DNA of 64,000 nucleotides from Didymella arachidicola (lineage: Eukaryota; Ascomycota; Dothideomycetes; Pleosporales; Didymellaceae), in assembly GCA_016630955.3 (NCBI GenBank), contig CM049987.1, positions 248,001-312,000 of the forward strand. The letters run 5' to 3'. Of this stretch, positions 37,683-50,263 are shown in pieces; positions within the stretch are counted from its first letter, which is position 1, and each line of letters begins with the position of its first letter. The position numbers and the translations under genes are program-made. Under the pieces are notes generated by a model, which was not told the DNA's origin, searched no databases, and saw nothing but the letters and a program-made list of their open reading frames with translations.

Positions 37683-38306
37683 GCAGAGGACAACACGCCA
37701 AAACGACCAATGTTCTACAGCCGGTCAAGCAGCCGTTCTGAAGTCGGTAGACATCAGCTTCGCTCATCCCAGGCAATCGTGAAGTGTGGGACATGGAGCG
37801 CTGAGGGCGGTCCAGCTGCGGCGAAGCAAGACCACCGATTGGTCAGGATCTCAGAGACACAGACGGAAGCAACAAGAAATCTATGGACAGGCTAGATAGA
37901 TGGGAACATTTGATCCGCAGAGCTTCAGGAACCGGCAATTACAGCAATCTAAGCGCGACAAGCATTGATCCAATTTGCTTTTGTGACTCGTGAGGGTTGG
38001 CATTCGCGCGACGTCAATGTGGCCTTTCACCGACGTTGGAGCCAGCGTGTCATAAAGCTCCGGCGATCATTTAAGCTACACCTCGCCAAAACACGCTGTC
38101 CTTCACGCTGCATGTACCACTGTATTGCACACAGCACCATCTTTTTTGCTTCCCTGGGATAGATTCCCTTTCAGAAAAAATTCTTTGACGTCTAGCATCT
38201 TGAGTCTTGTGAGCTAGCGTTCGATACCCGTTTGATCTCCCCGCGCTGTTCGCAGCATCCCACCTTGAGGTCACACCGCAACTCTCGCGCTCCTCGACCA
38301 CACAGC
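37683..38306. other. Intergenic, LHS1 promoter
   Basis: Between two plus-strand genes. No recognised gene. Unfolded-protein-response elements would be expected here from the gene's role, but I could not identify a convincing one. Confidence 0.35.
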
Positions 38307-41300
38307 ATGGCGCCTCCTGGACGCCGGCGAAACAGCCTGTCGCCTGCAGCTATGCTGCTCGGCCTGTTCTTGCTCTTCTCGTCGACCGCTTCCGCCGCAT
38401 CAGCCGTCCTGGGTGTCGACCTGGGCACAGAATACATCAAGGCCGCCCTTGTCAAGCCTGGCGTTCCCCTCGAAATTGTCCTCACCAAGGACTCGCGCCG
38501 CAAGGAGACTTCTGCGATTGCCTTTAAGCCCCTCAAGAGTGGCGCTCTCCCTGAGGGCTCCTTCCCCGAACGCTTCTATGGCGCCGACGCTATTGCCCTC
38601 CAGGCTCGCTTCCCCGGCGAAGTGTACCCTAATCTGAAGCACCTTCTTGGTGCCCCCAGTGGCAGCGATGCGGTCAAGGTCTACAACGGACGATACCCCG
38701 CGATTGAGATCGCGGACACGGAGGGACGCAAGACGGTCAGCTTCAAGAGCAACGTCTTCGCCAAGGAGGAGGAGAAGAGCTTCTCTGTAGAAGAGGTGCT
38801 TGGCATGGTCCTGAAGAACGTGCGTGAAAACGCAAAGGCCTTGGCCGGTACTGGCTACGATGTTCAGGACGTCGTCTTCACCGTTCCGCCGTTCTACACA
38901 GTTGAGGAAAGGCGCGCGCTCGAGGTCTCGGCGAAGCTCGCTGGCCTGAAGGTCCTCAGCGTTGTCAGCGATGGCGTCGCTGTTGGTATCAACTACGCGA
39001 CTGGCAGGACATTCCCCGTCATCAACGATAAGAAGGAGCCCGGCAAGCCTGAGATCAACCTTGTCTTCGATATGGGCGCTGGCTCGGCCTCTGCGACGGT
39101 TCTGCAGTTCCAGGGCAAGAGCGTTAAGGATGTTGGCAAGCGCAACAAGACGGTTCAGGAAGTCAATGTCCTGGGAGCTAGCTGGGACAGGACACTCGGT
39201 GGAGATGCGCTGAACTCTCTCATTGTCGATGACATCGTCAACACTTTCCTCGAGCTCCCAGCTGCGAAGAGCGCCTCGATCACCGCTGAGAAGGTTCACG
39301 GCCACGGACGTACCGCTGCGAAGATGTTCAAGGAAGCTGAGAGGCTCCGACAGGTTCTGAGCGCCAACCAGGCTACACAGGCCTCGTTTGAGTCGTTCTT
39401 CGAGGACATCGATCTCAAGTACAAGCTTGATCGCACCAAGTTCGAGAAGCTCGCTGCTGGTATCTCTGCCCGTGTCGATGTCCCCATCAAGAAGGCTTTG
39501 GAAGTCGCTGGTCTGACTATCGCGGACATTGATTCTGTCATTGTTCACGGTGGTGCTACTCGCACACCCTTCGTCCAGGCTCGCCTCGAGGCTCTCGCTG
39601 GAAAGGAGAAGATCAGGGCCAACGTCAACTCCGACGAGGCTGCCGTCTTTGGTGCAGCCTTCAAGGCCGCTGGTCTGAGCCCTTCGTTCCGCGTCAAGGA
39701 GATCCGCGATTCGGACACCCAGGGCTACAGCCACAGCATTGAGTACCTGCACAATATGAAGACCAAGAAGCAGAATATATTCACTCCCAGCACAAAGCTT
39801 GGCGCTACCAAAGATCTGCCCTTCAATATGATGGGCGAATTCGAGTTCACCATTCACCAGCACACCGCTAGCGCTACCGGCAAGGAGCTCAAGGAGCCTA
39901 CTCTTCTGTTTAAGAGCTTGAACCTGACTGCTACTGTCACTCAGCTTATTGACGGTGAGGGCTGCGAGCGCGATTCGTTCAACAACTATGTTCAGGTCAG
40001 GCTCAGCCCTGTCACTGGTACTCCTGAGGTCACATCCGCTTGGGTCACCTGCGAGGCCACCGAGGCCAAAGCGGGTATTGTTGATGGTGTGAAGAACCTG
40101 TTCGGCATGGGCGGCAAGAAGGATCAGGAGGCATTGAAGGAGGGTGAGAGCTCTTCCGAGTCTGCTTCTGCTTCTTCATCTGCCTCTGCTTCCAAATCGT
40201 CAAAGGGCTCAAAGTCCACTTCTGCCGTGGCTGCCGAAGCCTCTGATGATGGCAAACCCAAGAAGAAGATTGTCAGGTCGAACATCACTTTTGATGCGAA
40301 GAAGCTTGGCTACGAGAAGTTCCCTCGCAAGGAGTTCAAGAAGATGCAGGACAGGTGAGTGCAGATCTATTTGAGACTGAGATGGTCATGCTAATGCGAT
40401 GCAGACTCGCTGCTTTCGACGCCTCTGACAAGGCCCGTCGTGTCCGTGAGGAAGTCCTCAACTCCCTCGAAGCCTACACTTACCGCGCCCGGGACTACTT
40501 CGATGACGAAGACTTCACTGTCGTCACCACCAAGGATGTACTCTCCCAGCTCGAGGAGAAGCTCAACGCTGCTTCCGAGTGGGTCTACTCGGAGGGCCCC
40601 AATGCCGACGAGAAGTCTCTACGTGCCAAGCTTAAGGAGCTTCAGGACGTTGTCAACCCTATTCTTCGCCGTAGGCGCGAGTCATGGAAGCGCCCCGCTG
40701 CAATCACTGAGCTCGAGGAGACCATTGCCGGCATGAAGGAGGTTGATGATCTCGTCAAGAACCAAATCTCTGAGCGTGCCGTATACGTCACCAAGAGCGC
40801 CGAGTTGGCGTCTTCAGCCTCTGCTTCGCCCTCCGCATCTCCCTCTTTTGACCCACTCGACGAACTCGAGGATGAGGATACCGATACCGCCCCCTCCGCA
40901 TCCGCCGCTCCTGAACTCGAGGAAGTCCCCGAGATCTACACCGAGACCGACCGTACCAAGATCGCCTCAGTAACCGACAAGGCCCAGAAATGGCTCGATG
41001 AGACCCGCGCAAAGCAAGCCAAGCTCGCTGCGCACGAAGAGCCTGTACTTACTGTCGAAGAGCTCAAAACCTACAAGAAGGAGCTCGACGACGTTGTCAT
41101 GGAAATGATGATGAAGAAGATGAAGCACTTCAAGCCTCCCGGCTCCAAGCCTAAGCCTAAGGCATCATCCAAGCCCAAGAAGCCCGCGAAGTCCAAGAAG
41201 AGCAAGACTGAAAAGCCCGCTGAGACTCCTGTGGCACCCAAAGAGGGTGAGACTGAGACCGAGGCTCCTGACGCCCAAGCGAAGGCAGATCAGCAGAAGG

Positions 41301-41470
41301 AGGAAATCAAGAACAAGGACCCGAACTTCGAGTCTTATGGCGGGAGGGGACCGACGGAGGAGGAGCTTAGAGCCGCTTTTGCGAAGGCAGGTGTTGAGAT
41401 GAGTGAGGAGGCGATCAAGAAGGCTGCTGAGCAGGCACAAGCAGGTGCGGAGAAGCATGATGAGTTGTAG
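38307..41470 (+). CDS. LHS1: ER-lumenal Hsp70-like chaperone Lhs1/GRP170
   Basis: Exons 38307-40354 and 40405-41470 (intron 50 nt, GTGAGT to GATGCAG, splitting an Arg codon in MQDRLAAFDA) give 1037 aa. A signal peptide (MLLGLFLLFSSTASA) precedes AVLGVDLGTEYIKAAL, the Hsp110/GRP170 version of the Hsp70 phosphate-1 loop. VVFTVPPFYTVEERRAL, FDMGAGSASATV, ASWDRTLGGD and VIVHGGATRTPFVQ mark the ATPase domain. An acidic and Ser-rich insert follows the substrate-binding beta domain, then a long helical C-terminus with a Lys/Pro linker. The protein ends KHDEL, the fungal HDEL-type ER retrieval signal. Lhs1 is the nucleotide-exchange factor for Kar2/BiP in translocation and folding. The start at 38307 is preferred because it places the signal peptide near the N-terminus. 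Very secure. Confidence 0.96.
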
Positions 41471-42403
41471 ATGCAGATATCGCGTTGGTGCACGAGCATG
41501 ATGTGTATTCCAGCGAATAGAGTTGTAAAAACGCAGTTATGAGTCTTCTGAAAGCAATGGCTTAACGCACTTTGGCTGTTCGCGCAGTTCAACACACCCC
41601 TCACGAAACTTTGACCACAATGGCAGACTTCGGCGGTGGCGTTATAAACTCGACTGGAGGTAGGAGCAGATAGGGAGCAACATGCTCTGTTTGTGATGAC
41701 CGGAAATAATGACACTCGCCCCTTTTCCTCCATTCAAGCATGTAGAATGAGCACCACAGCTTTCGCATTCTGCCTCGTGATCGCGGCTTGCGTTGTCGTA
41801 ACCAGGTCCAGTGCAGAAGAGCAACATATGAACCGGCAGAGTTCTTTTGATACCAAAGCTAGGTGTCACAACGATAGAAGAAAGAAAGAAAGAAAGAAGC
41901 TGGGTGCATGATGTTTGTAGTCGTTAAGAACCACGATCCTCCCCTTCAAAGTATCCGGACAGGCGACATTACATGAAACGTGCCATCTTCCATATTTGAT
42001 AGGCCTCAGGCAGGAACAGCATCTCTTGACGATTTCTGGACATGTCGGGTTGTTCGAGCAGAAGAGACAGCCACATCGGGAGAAGTACTTCCAGCTTTTT
42101 GAGGAGCACAGTGCAGAAGGACTGCATGTAAAGCTGGGAATATCTTTTGGTAGAGTACATTTGAGTTTGATGCGAGGAGGGAAAGGCGCAAGAGAAGTAG
42201 CATTTATAGTCGTGCAGAGGCTCAACATCTTGGTTAGGTCAGGACATTTTGGATCGTTAGATGTTTGAAGTTCGTGTACAAGCCTGCGGCGTGCACAAGC
42301 CCGTAGAAAACGGCCCAGGCTCGCTTCATCGTCTGGCCCTGCTTTCTTTCTCTTACACCCAACACGGCGATGTTAGACGCACTAGTGAAAACATTGTGCG
42401 ACT
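41471..42403. other. Intergenic with a short GAAA microsatellite
   Basis: At about 41877-41899 there is a run of (GAAA)n, roughly five units. Frames on both strands here are short and without family features. The region separates LHS1 from the HET gene, both on the plus strand. Confidence 0.4.
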
Positions 42404-44140
42404 ATGCACTACACTGCGCTCGATACAACACAGCACCAGATCAGACTACTGCGCCTCGCACCTTCCAAAGATCGGCGAAGAGCGATCACTTGCCAGTTTA
42501 GCGTTCTTTCGCTCAGTCACGGAAACCAGCAAGACGAGTATGAGGCCCTCTCGTATGCATGGGGCAATCCCATCTTCAACAGATCTATCAAACTTGCAGG
42601 TGCTCACTTTCCGATCACGACAAACCTCAAAGTAATCCTGCGGACTTTGCGGCACGCAACCCGAGAGCGCCTACTATGGATCGATGCTATCTGCATCGAT
42701 CAACACAACGTTCAGGAGCGGTCACACCAAGTTTCAAGAATGAATGATATCTACTCGCAAGCTGCGAATGTAATCATCTGGCTGGGTGAGCCTATGTCGG
42801 ACGCAGCGCTTGCTTTCGATTTTCTTCGGGAGTTCGGACGACCGCGCCACGAGCTGCTATCGTCGACTGAAGAGGACCGAAACACCGAACAGACTGCAAT
42901 GTCAGTGCGATCGTTGCTGACGAGGTCATGGTGGACGCGCATTTGGACAGCTCAAGAGTGGATCCTTGCGGGACGCACGACGTTCCAGAGTGGACAGCAT
43001 ACACTTGATGGAGAGGTTCTGATCCAGTGTTTGGAGCATTACCGCTACCATGTGAAGCATACCGACTGTTGCAGCATGCATTTGACATCTGACTTCTTGT
43101 TCAGACTAGGAGACTCGCTCCAGTCGTTCTTCTCGCTGAACGCGGTTAAGCAATTGTACCATCGCCAGGATTTTTCAAGCAGCCTAGGCTATCTTCGCAT
43201 GCGGCACGCAACAGATCCACGCGATAAGGTCTACGGTGTCTTGGCACTTGCAGCGCCGCAGTACGCTGGCCTCTTGCGGGCTGATTACAACGCATCTGTG
43301 GAACAGGTCTACGAGCAACTTGCGCTGGCGCTGATTGATCGGACGAAATGGCTTGATATTTTTAGTCACATTGCTCCGAACCAGTCTCCAAATCTCAATG
43401 TTCCTTCGTGGGTGCCTGACTGGACTGTGGATATGGGAAAGGAGTACAGCAGCGACTGGACCGAGCGATTCAAGATGATAACAAAGTACGATGCCTGCGG
43501 GAGCTGGACTACCGCCGACTTCGAACATACACCCGGCGTTCTGCGCGTCAAAGGGCTTATCATCGATACCATCACCGCTCTGGGTGTCAGACGACTTGGC
43601 TCATACAAAAAGACTCACGCCTACCGAAATCAGCTACTGGATGAAATGTTTGAGATCGCGAATCCAACTGGTACGAAGTACTACCACAAGTATCACGGTC
43701 AGCGGCAGACCAGGAAAGAAGCTTTCTGGCTGACTATGTGTGGCGGATATCAAGACATGACAAGACATCGACCAGAAGCCATCAGCGAGCCCCACATCGA
43801 CAACTACGAACCGTTCGAGGAGTGGGAGGCTTGGTTCAGAGGAGCCCGTACGTCTTATCAATTCGAGAATGATCGATCACGCAATGTCGCAGACAGTATT
43901 GCGTCGGTAAGTAAGGGTCGGGCGTTCGGTCGCACCGCGGAACATGGTCTTTTCGGATGGATGCCGAAGAATAGTGTCACTGGTGACGTTGTAGCCATCT
44001 TGACGGGAGGAACAATGCCAGTCGTTTTGAGGCCGCAAAACGGATATTACACCATGGTAGGTGATGCGTACGTTCACGGAGTCATGGACGGCGAAGCGGT
44101 GCCAGCTTCCGCCTCTCTAGAATATCTTGAGCTGCATTAG
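42404..44140 (+). CDS. Heterokaryon-incompatibility (HET) domain protein
   Basis: Intronless, 578 aa. The HET domain occupies about residues 45-190: YEALSYAWGN, then LRHATRERLLWIDAICIDQHN, VSRMNDIYSQAANVIIWLGE and LLTRSWWTRIWTAQEW, which are the three conserved HET blocks. The upstream YTALDTTQHQIRLLRLAP is the usual lead-in. The C-terminal half contains DPRDKVYGVLALA and VPSWVPDWTVD, typical of the common HET-6/OR-like architecture. It ends with the family-style GDVVAILTGGTMPVVLRPQ and a GDAYVHGVMDGEA segment. HET proteins trigger cell death when genetically unlike hyphae fuse; most paralogues have no assigned partner. The start context and uninterrupted frame suggest a functional gene. Confidence 0.93.
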   Translation: MHYTALDTTQHQIRLLRLAPSKDRRRAITCQFSVLSLSHGNQQDEYEALSYAWGNPIFNRSIKLAGAHFPITTNLKVILRTLRHATRERLLWIDAICIDQHNVQERSHQVSRMNDIYSQAANVIIWLGEPMSDAALAFDFLREFGRPRHELLSSTEEDRNTEQTAMSVRSLLTRSWWTRIWTAQEWILAGRTTFQSGQHTLDGEVLIQCLEHYRYHVKHTDCCSMHLTSDFLFRLGDSLQSFFSLNAVKQLYHRQDFSSSLGYLRMRHATDPRDKVYGVLALAAPQYAGLLRADYNASVEQVYEQLALALIDRTKWLDIFSHIAPNQSPNLNVPSWVPDWTVDMGKEYSSDWTERFKMITKYDACGSWTTADFEHTPGVLRVKGLIIDTITALGVRRLGSYKKTHAYRNQLLDEMFEIANPTGTKYYHKYHGQRQTRKEAFWLTMCGGYQDMTRHRPEAISEPHIDNYEPFEEWEAWFRGARTSYQFENDRSRNVADSIASVSKGRAFGRTAEHGLFGWMPKNSVTGDVVAILTGGTMPVVLRPQNGYYTMVGDAYVHGVMDGEAVPASASLEYLELH

Positions 44141-45784
44141 AAGGGGCGTGGGGCCGTGTTGGGTCAAATCACCAGGTCTGTAGGCTACGGTCTTTTGCTG
44201 GCCTGTCTACACAGTGAAATCCTCTCCTTTGGTTGAGAACACAGCGTGGCACCAACCATCGCGTCATCTCGCAATCTCAATGACCTTGAAGCTGGCCACC
44301 AAGTGCTCTAGATATATTGGGCACGATTGCTCGTAGTTTCTCAAGCGTTCAGCATGCATCACAGCGTTACTTGTCGCTTCAACTGTTGCCCTTAATCACA
44401 CATCATTAAGTAGAGCCAGCGTCTCTGTCGTAGAAGATCCGCACAGCATGCAAAGTCCCTTCCTTTGGGAATCAACGATTTGGGCTGGTCTATCAGGAAC
44501 CAACAGTGAGAAGACGAAGTGTTGAGGAGATTCCCGGGGCATGCGCGTTGTTAATCATACTCTCGAGTACTTCTACCTCAGAGCACACGAGGATTCACCC
44601 AGATACCAAAGATCTACCGTATCTACTTAAATAAAAGCATTGTACCGCTTAGCGAAGATTTGGTAAAGGTGGAAGCCGTGATTATACCTACCGACTCTTG
44701 CTATATCTACTCTCAGCTGATACGATGGAACCCGGTCTTAGGCAAAGGTAAGAACCCGGCATGTCTCCAGAGACAAGGCTACTAAAGAGGCTGATAGAGA
44801 TACGTGTATCGAGAACTCTGGTCTTTAAGGTTGCCAGCGACTGGCGTCCTGTGCCCCGTTCTTCGTTTCACTTGAGGAGAAGGAACAACTAGCACTACTC
44901 TTCTCTGTCTGACTTCACAAGTCTTGTGTACTGACATGAGTCAAACTCAGCAGATGACACTTGATGGAGTTATTTCTTGGCGCATACACGTAATCACTGG
45001 GGTCTCAGTCGATTGAGTTGGCCGGCAGGGCTTAGGCGACAGGCACCGAAGACGCACACAGCGCCAAGAGGATGTAATTTAGGTCCCGGACGAACAGCTC
45101 CTCGTACGACGACATAGTCTCTATAGAGATGCTTATGGATCATCTTGATGATTCAAGACAACGATGACCTATGCGCTAGATTTAGAGATTTGGAGAAGCT
45201 AATTGTAGGACAGATGCAATGACACGGTGAACAGAGACTGCGTTAAGGTGTGCAGAACAGATGCAGAACGAGGAATCATTCGGGTCTTCGTACCTAGAAA
45301 TGAAACGCTGAGAGGGAGTTCCGAGGTTATTCATATACCTGGCGATTTGACCATTTGTCACATTCCTCTCGCCAATCACGGCGCTGCAAAAAAAACCTGC
45401 GCGGGTTTCTCAGACAGATAAAAGAAACTCTTTATATTTCCTATGAGCATAACACAGGCGCTTTCAGGAAACTTTGAGCTTTCGGTAAATCCTAGTCCGC
45501 CAATTGTAGTTTCAAAGGTGGAAGGCGGCGGCCGCTCGTCAGCTTGCGGCCTTCACCTCGACTGACCGATGCCGTCACCAGCAGAAAGGTATCTTGGCGC
45601 AACTTTGGCTTTTCGTGGAATCCTCCAGAAAAGGACTTAGACAATTGCGCAACGCCCACAACCAACTCAGCGTCAAAGCTTCGCCAGTTTTTGAGAGCTC
45701 GCGCCTCCATCAACAGCTCTCATCCACTCTTTTCATTCTTCTCCTTCTATTCAGATTTAGTTCTGGAGCTTCAAGCGCTCTGAA
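44141..45784. other. Gene-free stretch, possibly decayed repeat DNA
   Basis: 1.6 kb with no frame longer than about 135 codons before the PHD gene. Parts around 44560-45180 look more AT-rich and broken than the flanks, as decayed transposon DNA often does, but I could not identify an element. The last 200 bases are presumably the PHD gene's promoter and leader. Confidence 0.35.
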
Positions 45785-48371
45785 ATGTCTTTGCAGAATG
45801 TCGAAGGCCCGCAAAGCTTGCAAGACCATGTCGCAGAGTCTTCGGCTTCGTCCACACAGCGCCACAAGGAACCTTTCCCGCTGCCTGTCTTGCAAGAAGT
45901 CGAGCTTATATACAAGAAGGAGTACGTACTCGATTTCCAAGGTCGCAAACACTTTGACCAAGAGGCGAACGATCAGCACTATTACATCGGGCACCCAATA
46001 GATCCTTCTCCCTCCTACATGGACTTCGCAATGCCAGGCCTGGCCAGCGCTGAAACGCTTCGTGAATTCCTATGTCAAAACCTTCAGCCGAATCAGATTA
46101 CAAACGAATATGGCAACAAGTGCGTAATTGCAGACATTCCCAACGATCACCTCCCCGCACTGCAAGCAAAGTTGTGGGTAACGACCTCGAGCAACCGTCC
46201 CCCAATGAAAGCCACTACACAGCGCCCTTCACGATTGCAGAATCTTTTAGCTGGCCATGTTTCGAAGATCTCGCAGCTTCTAGAAGGTAACAATCTCTTG
46301 TCCGACTCTATCCTCTTTCAGCTAATATCATGTAGAGAAGCACGTGTTCATCATCAACGAAGACTGTGAGAATCACACTTGCGACTATATGGGCGATCTG
46401 CAAACTACTACCGAGCATACATGTCACTCACGAATAGTGAAACTGGAGCCTCTTGTGCATTGGGGTACAGTCGTCCCCGCAGAGTCACTGCAGTACATCC
46501 TGCCTTTCCGCCGCGACGGCGACTTGATGAAGAATATGGACAAACCTGAGTTCAAGTTGTATTCCAGGCAGGTGTTCGACCTTGACGCACCCTCTTACTG
46601 TACCGACTGTCTCGGCTATATATGGAGCAGGTGCAGTGAAGCTCGAGATACCATTTTTCAACTTCAGAGTAGTGCGTCGCGACCTCAGTATCGTTTCTCT
46701 GAAAATCATTCCTTGCATCGATCTGCCCTCCAAATAAAACATAGCAAGCGCTCATCAATGAATGCTGACTCACTGGCCATCGGTGAAACTTCGAGCTCGA
46801 CCATGCTCTGTACCGAAGCAGCAACGGACGAACTGGACGAGCCTTACGGCAAAGTAGGTTTTCGAGAGAGAGCAACATCGGAAAAAAAGCCATTGACTCC
46901 ACTTCAGGCCCTTCCCCAACTCGACGGAGCTTATGATCCCCTCGACGCTTTTACTTTAGGACGCAGCAATGCTCAAGATTCGAATGATGTATGGATCCGC
47001 TCTGATAGCGATGAGCCCACCAAAAAACTCGAAATAAGGCAGAGTCCTTTGCATCGGAAAGACCCCTTCATTTTACCTCTGCGCACGCCATCGAGCCCAG
47101 CCGGTCATACTGCTTCGTACGCACCACTGACCGGAGTATTAGCTACGACCGTAGCGAAGTCTAGCAACACCACAGAGAAAGCGAAGACAAGTGATCATCT
47201 AGGTTACAACAGTCCCGTACCTCAAATCATAGATTTGATAACCCCTCCACGTGCGAAAGAGCGTAAATTTGGTCAGGAACTCGATACCAACACCAAAGCC
47301 CTCCTCATTGAAGTCAGGAGGTCACCTCGAAAGCACAAGCCTAGCTTTCTCAAATCACAACCCATTCTCCGTGCATCAGCAAAGCCGATAAAAATGCCGG
47401 GATCTGTTCAGAAGACAAAGTCCGCACCGAAGGAGGCAAAGGAGAGTAAGAAGCGGAAGACCGCAGTTCCACACGAACAAACAGCCAAGCAGAATGAAAC
47501 AAGGAACACCAATGCGAACACTTTCATGCCTCCAACAGCTATGGGCGACCCGACCAAAGATCCCGAACCTCAGGATTCTCTGCTTTCAGGTCCTCGGCTA
47601 GGTCTCAGCTCACCTGACAGACTCCAGCAAGCGATCAGAATAACTCCCGCTGCTCCAGCTTGCTCACCTCCGAAGCTAAATTTGCACTTCGCCAAACGAC
47701 CTGCAGAGTCAGAGTTGCCATGTAGCGTCGCAGACGAAGAGTTGGCGGCCTTCCATCGCACACACCCAACGCCAACATCGAAAATCTGCTTCTGCAACAA
47801 GCCCGCCTGTCACGGTAAATTCAAGAAGGGAGCAGCCCCACAGATTGCGCAGTGCGTCAGAAAGAATTGCAGATTCCGGTGGTTTCACTACGCCTGCCTA
47901 GATCAGTCTGAAAAGGGAAAGGCCAGATGGGGCACGCTGGTGTGCCCAATTTGTCGCATTGAGCACGATCTCACTGAGAGGGACCTCAGGAATGGATGGA
48001 CCGCTGCAAAAATGACTTGCTTTCTCCAGATTTGGACGAAACCACAGATCGAGGAGCAGCTGCCGGGCTTGGGAGGCGTGATCGGTCAAGCGAACCCATA
48101 CAACCTGGGCTTGGGGCTTCAGTTCGAGCCAGAGTTCAAGCGTCATATCGAGGAGACTGGTACACTGGGAGGCCTACAGGAGCTTGGGTATCCACAATCA
48201 CGACCAGAGATGCTGGAAGAGGCGTACCTGCACGCTAGTGCTTATGCAGAATTGCTGGCTAGGCGTGCTGAGGAGGATCAGGATGTTGAACGGAATGGCG
48301 AGACTCACGAAGAAGAGGACGTGGACTCTAGCGAAGAGATGTGTGACGAGGAGACTGAGGAAGGTTTGTAA
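45785..48371 (+). CDS. PHD-finger protein, probable chromatin factor
   Basis: Exons 45785-46286 and 46336-48371 give 845 aa. The 49-nt intron (GTAACA, branch GCTAAT, ATGTAG) joins SQLLE to KHVFIINED. A single PHD-like zinc finger lies at about residues 652-710: CFCNKPACHG, then QCVRKNCRFRWFHYACLD and LVCPIC. The spacing (C-x-C, C-x4-C, H-x2-C, C-x2-C) is that of ING-type PHD fingers, which read histone H3 methyl-lysine. The N-terminal 200 residues contain a Cys/His-containing segment (NEDCENHTCDYMGD) of unknown meaning. The middle is basic, Ser/Pro-rich and probably disordered, with a nuclear-localisation-like KKRKTAVPHE. The C-terminus is very acidic. No ING helical domain is seen, so it is not a plain ING protein. 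Confidence 0.78.
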
Positions 48372-48490
48372 GGTGTCACGGCCAATGAAGTAGCATCGCG
48401 CTACCAACGTTGTCCCGAATATTCCTGCATTGCAAACGCTTGCCTACAAACTCACATACGAAGAGGCTACCTTGTTGGAAATACAGCCGT

Positions 48491-50263
48491 TCATGTGTCT
48501 GAGAACGGAACAGGGATGTTTCTTTGCTTGTACTCGTACCACTTTGGCAGCGTCCTCCTCGGTAATTCCTCAATACTAAGTTGCAAATCCTCGATTGCAC
48601 TGGCCCATTTCAACAACGTGCCCTCACTCCATGCAGTACCCATCAGCGCTAGTCCAAAAGGCATGCCGACACTTGACTTTACACCAGCTGGAATGGTGAT
48701 GACAGGATACCCTGCCTGAGCCGAGAGCTGGTACGACTGCCCAACATCGGCGGGAGCAAGCAGTACGTCTACGGGGCGCCCATTGTTGGCAAGCGCTGCG
48801 TCAATGCCGTCCTCGCGCGTGGCTTTCTGCGTGAATGCAAGCGCCTGGTAGTACGTCTCATCCTTGACGCCTTTGGTCTCCAGAGAAGCCAGGAAGCCGT
48901 CCTGACCTGAGTAGAACGCCGGTACGCCAAGTGGCCAAGGATTCCCACCCTCTGTGCCATCGTTGGCGTAGTTGTAAGCCACAATATCTTCTAGTGATCT
49001 GATATCTATGTTCTCGAGCTCCGAGAGATAGGTTTTGATGTTGTTATAAAAGTCGACTTTGACGATGGTGTACTCAGATTCATTGGGATAGCCTCGTGTG
49101 GTACCGTAATCCCAGTTCCAACCATCAGGTGAAATGGTGAGCTCCCGACTAGGTATCTCGGTGTTGTTGACTACCATCGCTCCAGCTGCTTGGACCGCGT
49201 TGAGGACAGCCAGGAGTTGATTCAATTGATCTTCGTCTGCGTACTTCCAAAAGCTGTCCCAAGGTACGCCGAATGTCGCGTTTTGTAGACTAGACTTGTT
49301 CGTCAGATATTGCAAGTAGCCACCAGATGGTGTTTTGCCCTCTTGAGCAAGTGTATAGTTATCGCGAGGATCGACTCCGTAGATAGCATCGAAAGCATAT
49401 GCAGCGTCACGAACCGTACGGCCAAATGTGCCCACGCTATCTTGATGCTCGCATTCCGGCACGACACCAGCCCGTGAAGTCAGTCCGACTGTAGGCTTGA
49501 TACCCACCAACGCGTTCCTTTCCGCGGGATTGATAACGCTTCCATCTGTTTCAGTACCCAGCGCAAAGGTCACCGCGTTCGCAGCGACAGCAGCGGCGCT
49601 GCCAGAGCTGCTTCCACCAGGGTTCAAAGTGATGTTGTACGCGCTTCTCGTCTGCCCACCTCTTGCTGAGTATCCTTCCGAGTAGTTGTTCGACCGCATG
49701 TCAGCCCATTCTGACAGAGTCGCTTTGCCCATCAGAAGTGCCCCCGCCTGCCGAAGTTTGGCGATCACATGTGCGTCTCTTGGAACTACACTTCCCAGTA
49801 ACGTCAGACTTCCGCAAGTTGTTTCCATCTGGTCTTTTGTTGCAATATTGTCTTTAACGATAAAGGGTATACCGTGCAGCGGTCCGCGTACATGGCCAGC
49901 TGCTCGCTCATTATCTAGTGCAGCAGCAATGACCTCAGCATCTGGATTAAGCTCAATGATGGAGTTGATGTAATCGTCGACTTGATGAATTCTTCGCAGA
50001 TAGCATCGAAGCAATTGAGCAGAGGTGAGCACGCCGTCCCTCATATAGCCAGCTAGCTGATCAATGGTCGCTTCCTCGAGCGTGATCCCTTCGCAATCTG
50101 GCATTGGGAATAGTGCAGAGGTATTCGCAGCATCTTGAGGCGGGAAGTAGTAAGGATGCGGTTGTTGGAGCGGATTGACATTGAGGACGGTCGATGCGTT
50201 CTGCGCTCCAGCAACAAGAACAAGGGCCAACACGACCAGGCTAGAGGCCTTCGAGTAAATCAT
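48491..50263 (-). CDS. Secreted amidase (amidase-signature family)
   Basis: Predicted 590 aa, intronless. The frame extends to 50344, but the Met at 50263 is preferred since it begins a clean signal peptide (MIYSKASSLVVLALVLVAGAQ). The amidase-signature Ser-cisSer-Lys triad is visible: GIPFIVKDNI (Lys about 137), NPGGSSSGSAAAVA (cis-Ser about 218) and LGTETDGSVINPA (nucleophile Ser about 242). IKPTVGLTSRAGVVPE and DSVGTFGRTVRDAAYAFDAI are family landmarks, and the C-terminal PAGVKSSVGMPFGLALMG is conserved. Such enzymes hydrolyse linear amides; the substrate is unknown. Several N-glycosylation sequons near the N-terminus fit secretion. It diverges from the Zn2Cys6 gene over about 430 bp, which suggests joint control. 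Confidence 0.92.
   Translation of the reverse strand: MIYSKASSLVVLALVLVAGAQNASTVLNVNPLQQPHPYYFPPQDAANTSALFPMPDCEGITLEEATIDQLAGYMRDGVLTSAQLLRCYLRRIHQVDDYINSIIELNPDAEVIAAALDNERAAGHVRGPLHGIPFIVKDNIATKDQMETTCGSLTLLGSVVPRDAHVIAKLRQAGALLMGKATLSEWADMRSNNYSEGYSARGGQTRSAYNITLNPGGSSSGSAAAVAANAVTFALGTETDGSVINPAERNALVGIKPTVGLTSRAGVVPECEHQDSVGTFGRTVRDAAYAFDAIYGVDPRDNYTLAQEGKTPSGGYLQYLTNKSSLQNATFGVPWDSFWKYADEDQLNQLLAVLNAVQAAGAMVVNNTEIPSRELTISPDGWNWDYGTTRGYPNESEYTIVKVDFYNNIKTYLSELENIDIRSLEDIVAYNYANDGTEGGNPWPLGVPAFYSGQDGFLASLETKGVKDETYYQALAFTQKATREDGIDAALANNGRPVDVLLAPADVGQSYQLSAQAGYPVITIPAGVKSSVGMPFGLALMGTAWSEGTLLKWASAIEDLQLSIEELPRRTLPKWYEYKQRNIPVPFSDT

Noticed and set aside
38400..39863. 487-codon minus-strand frame
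   Set aside because: Shadow of LHS1; the sense frame has all Hsp70 motifs and a signal peptide.
41877..41899. GAAA microsatellite as a regulatory or CRISPR-like repeat
   Set aside because: Simple tetranucleotide run without spacers; no further meaning supported.
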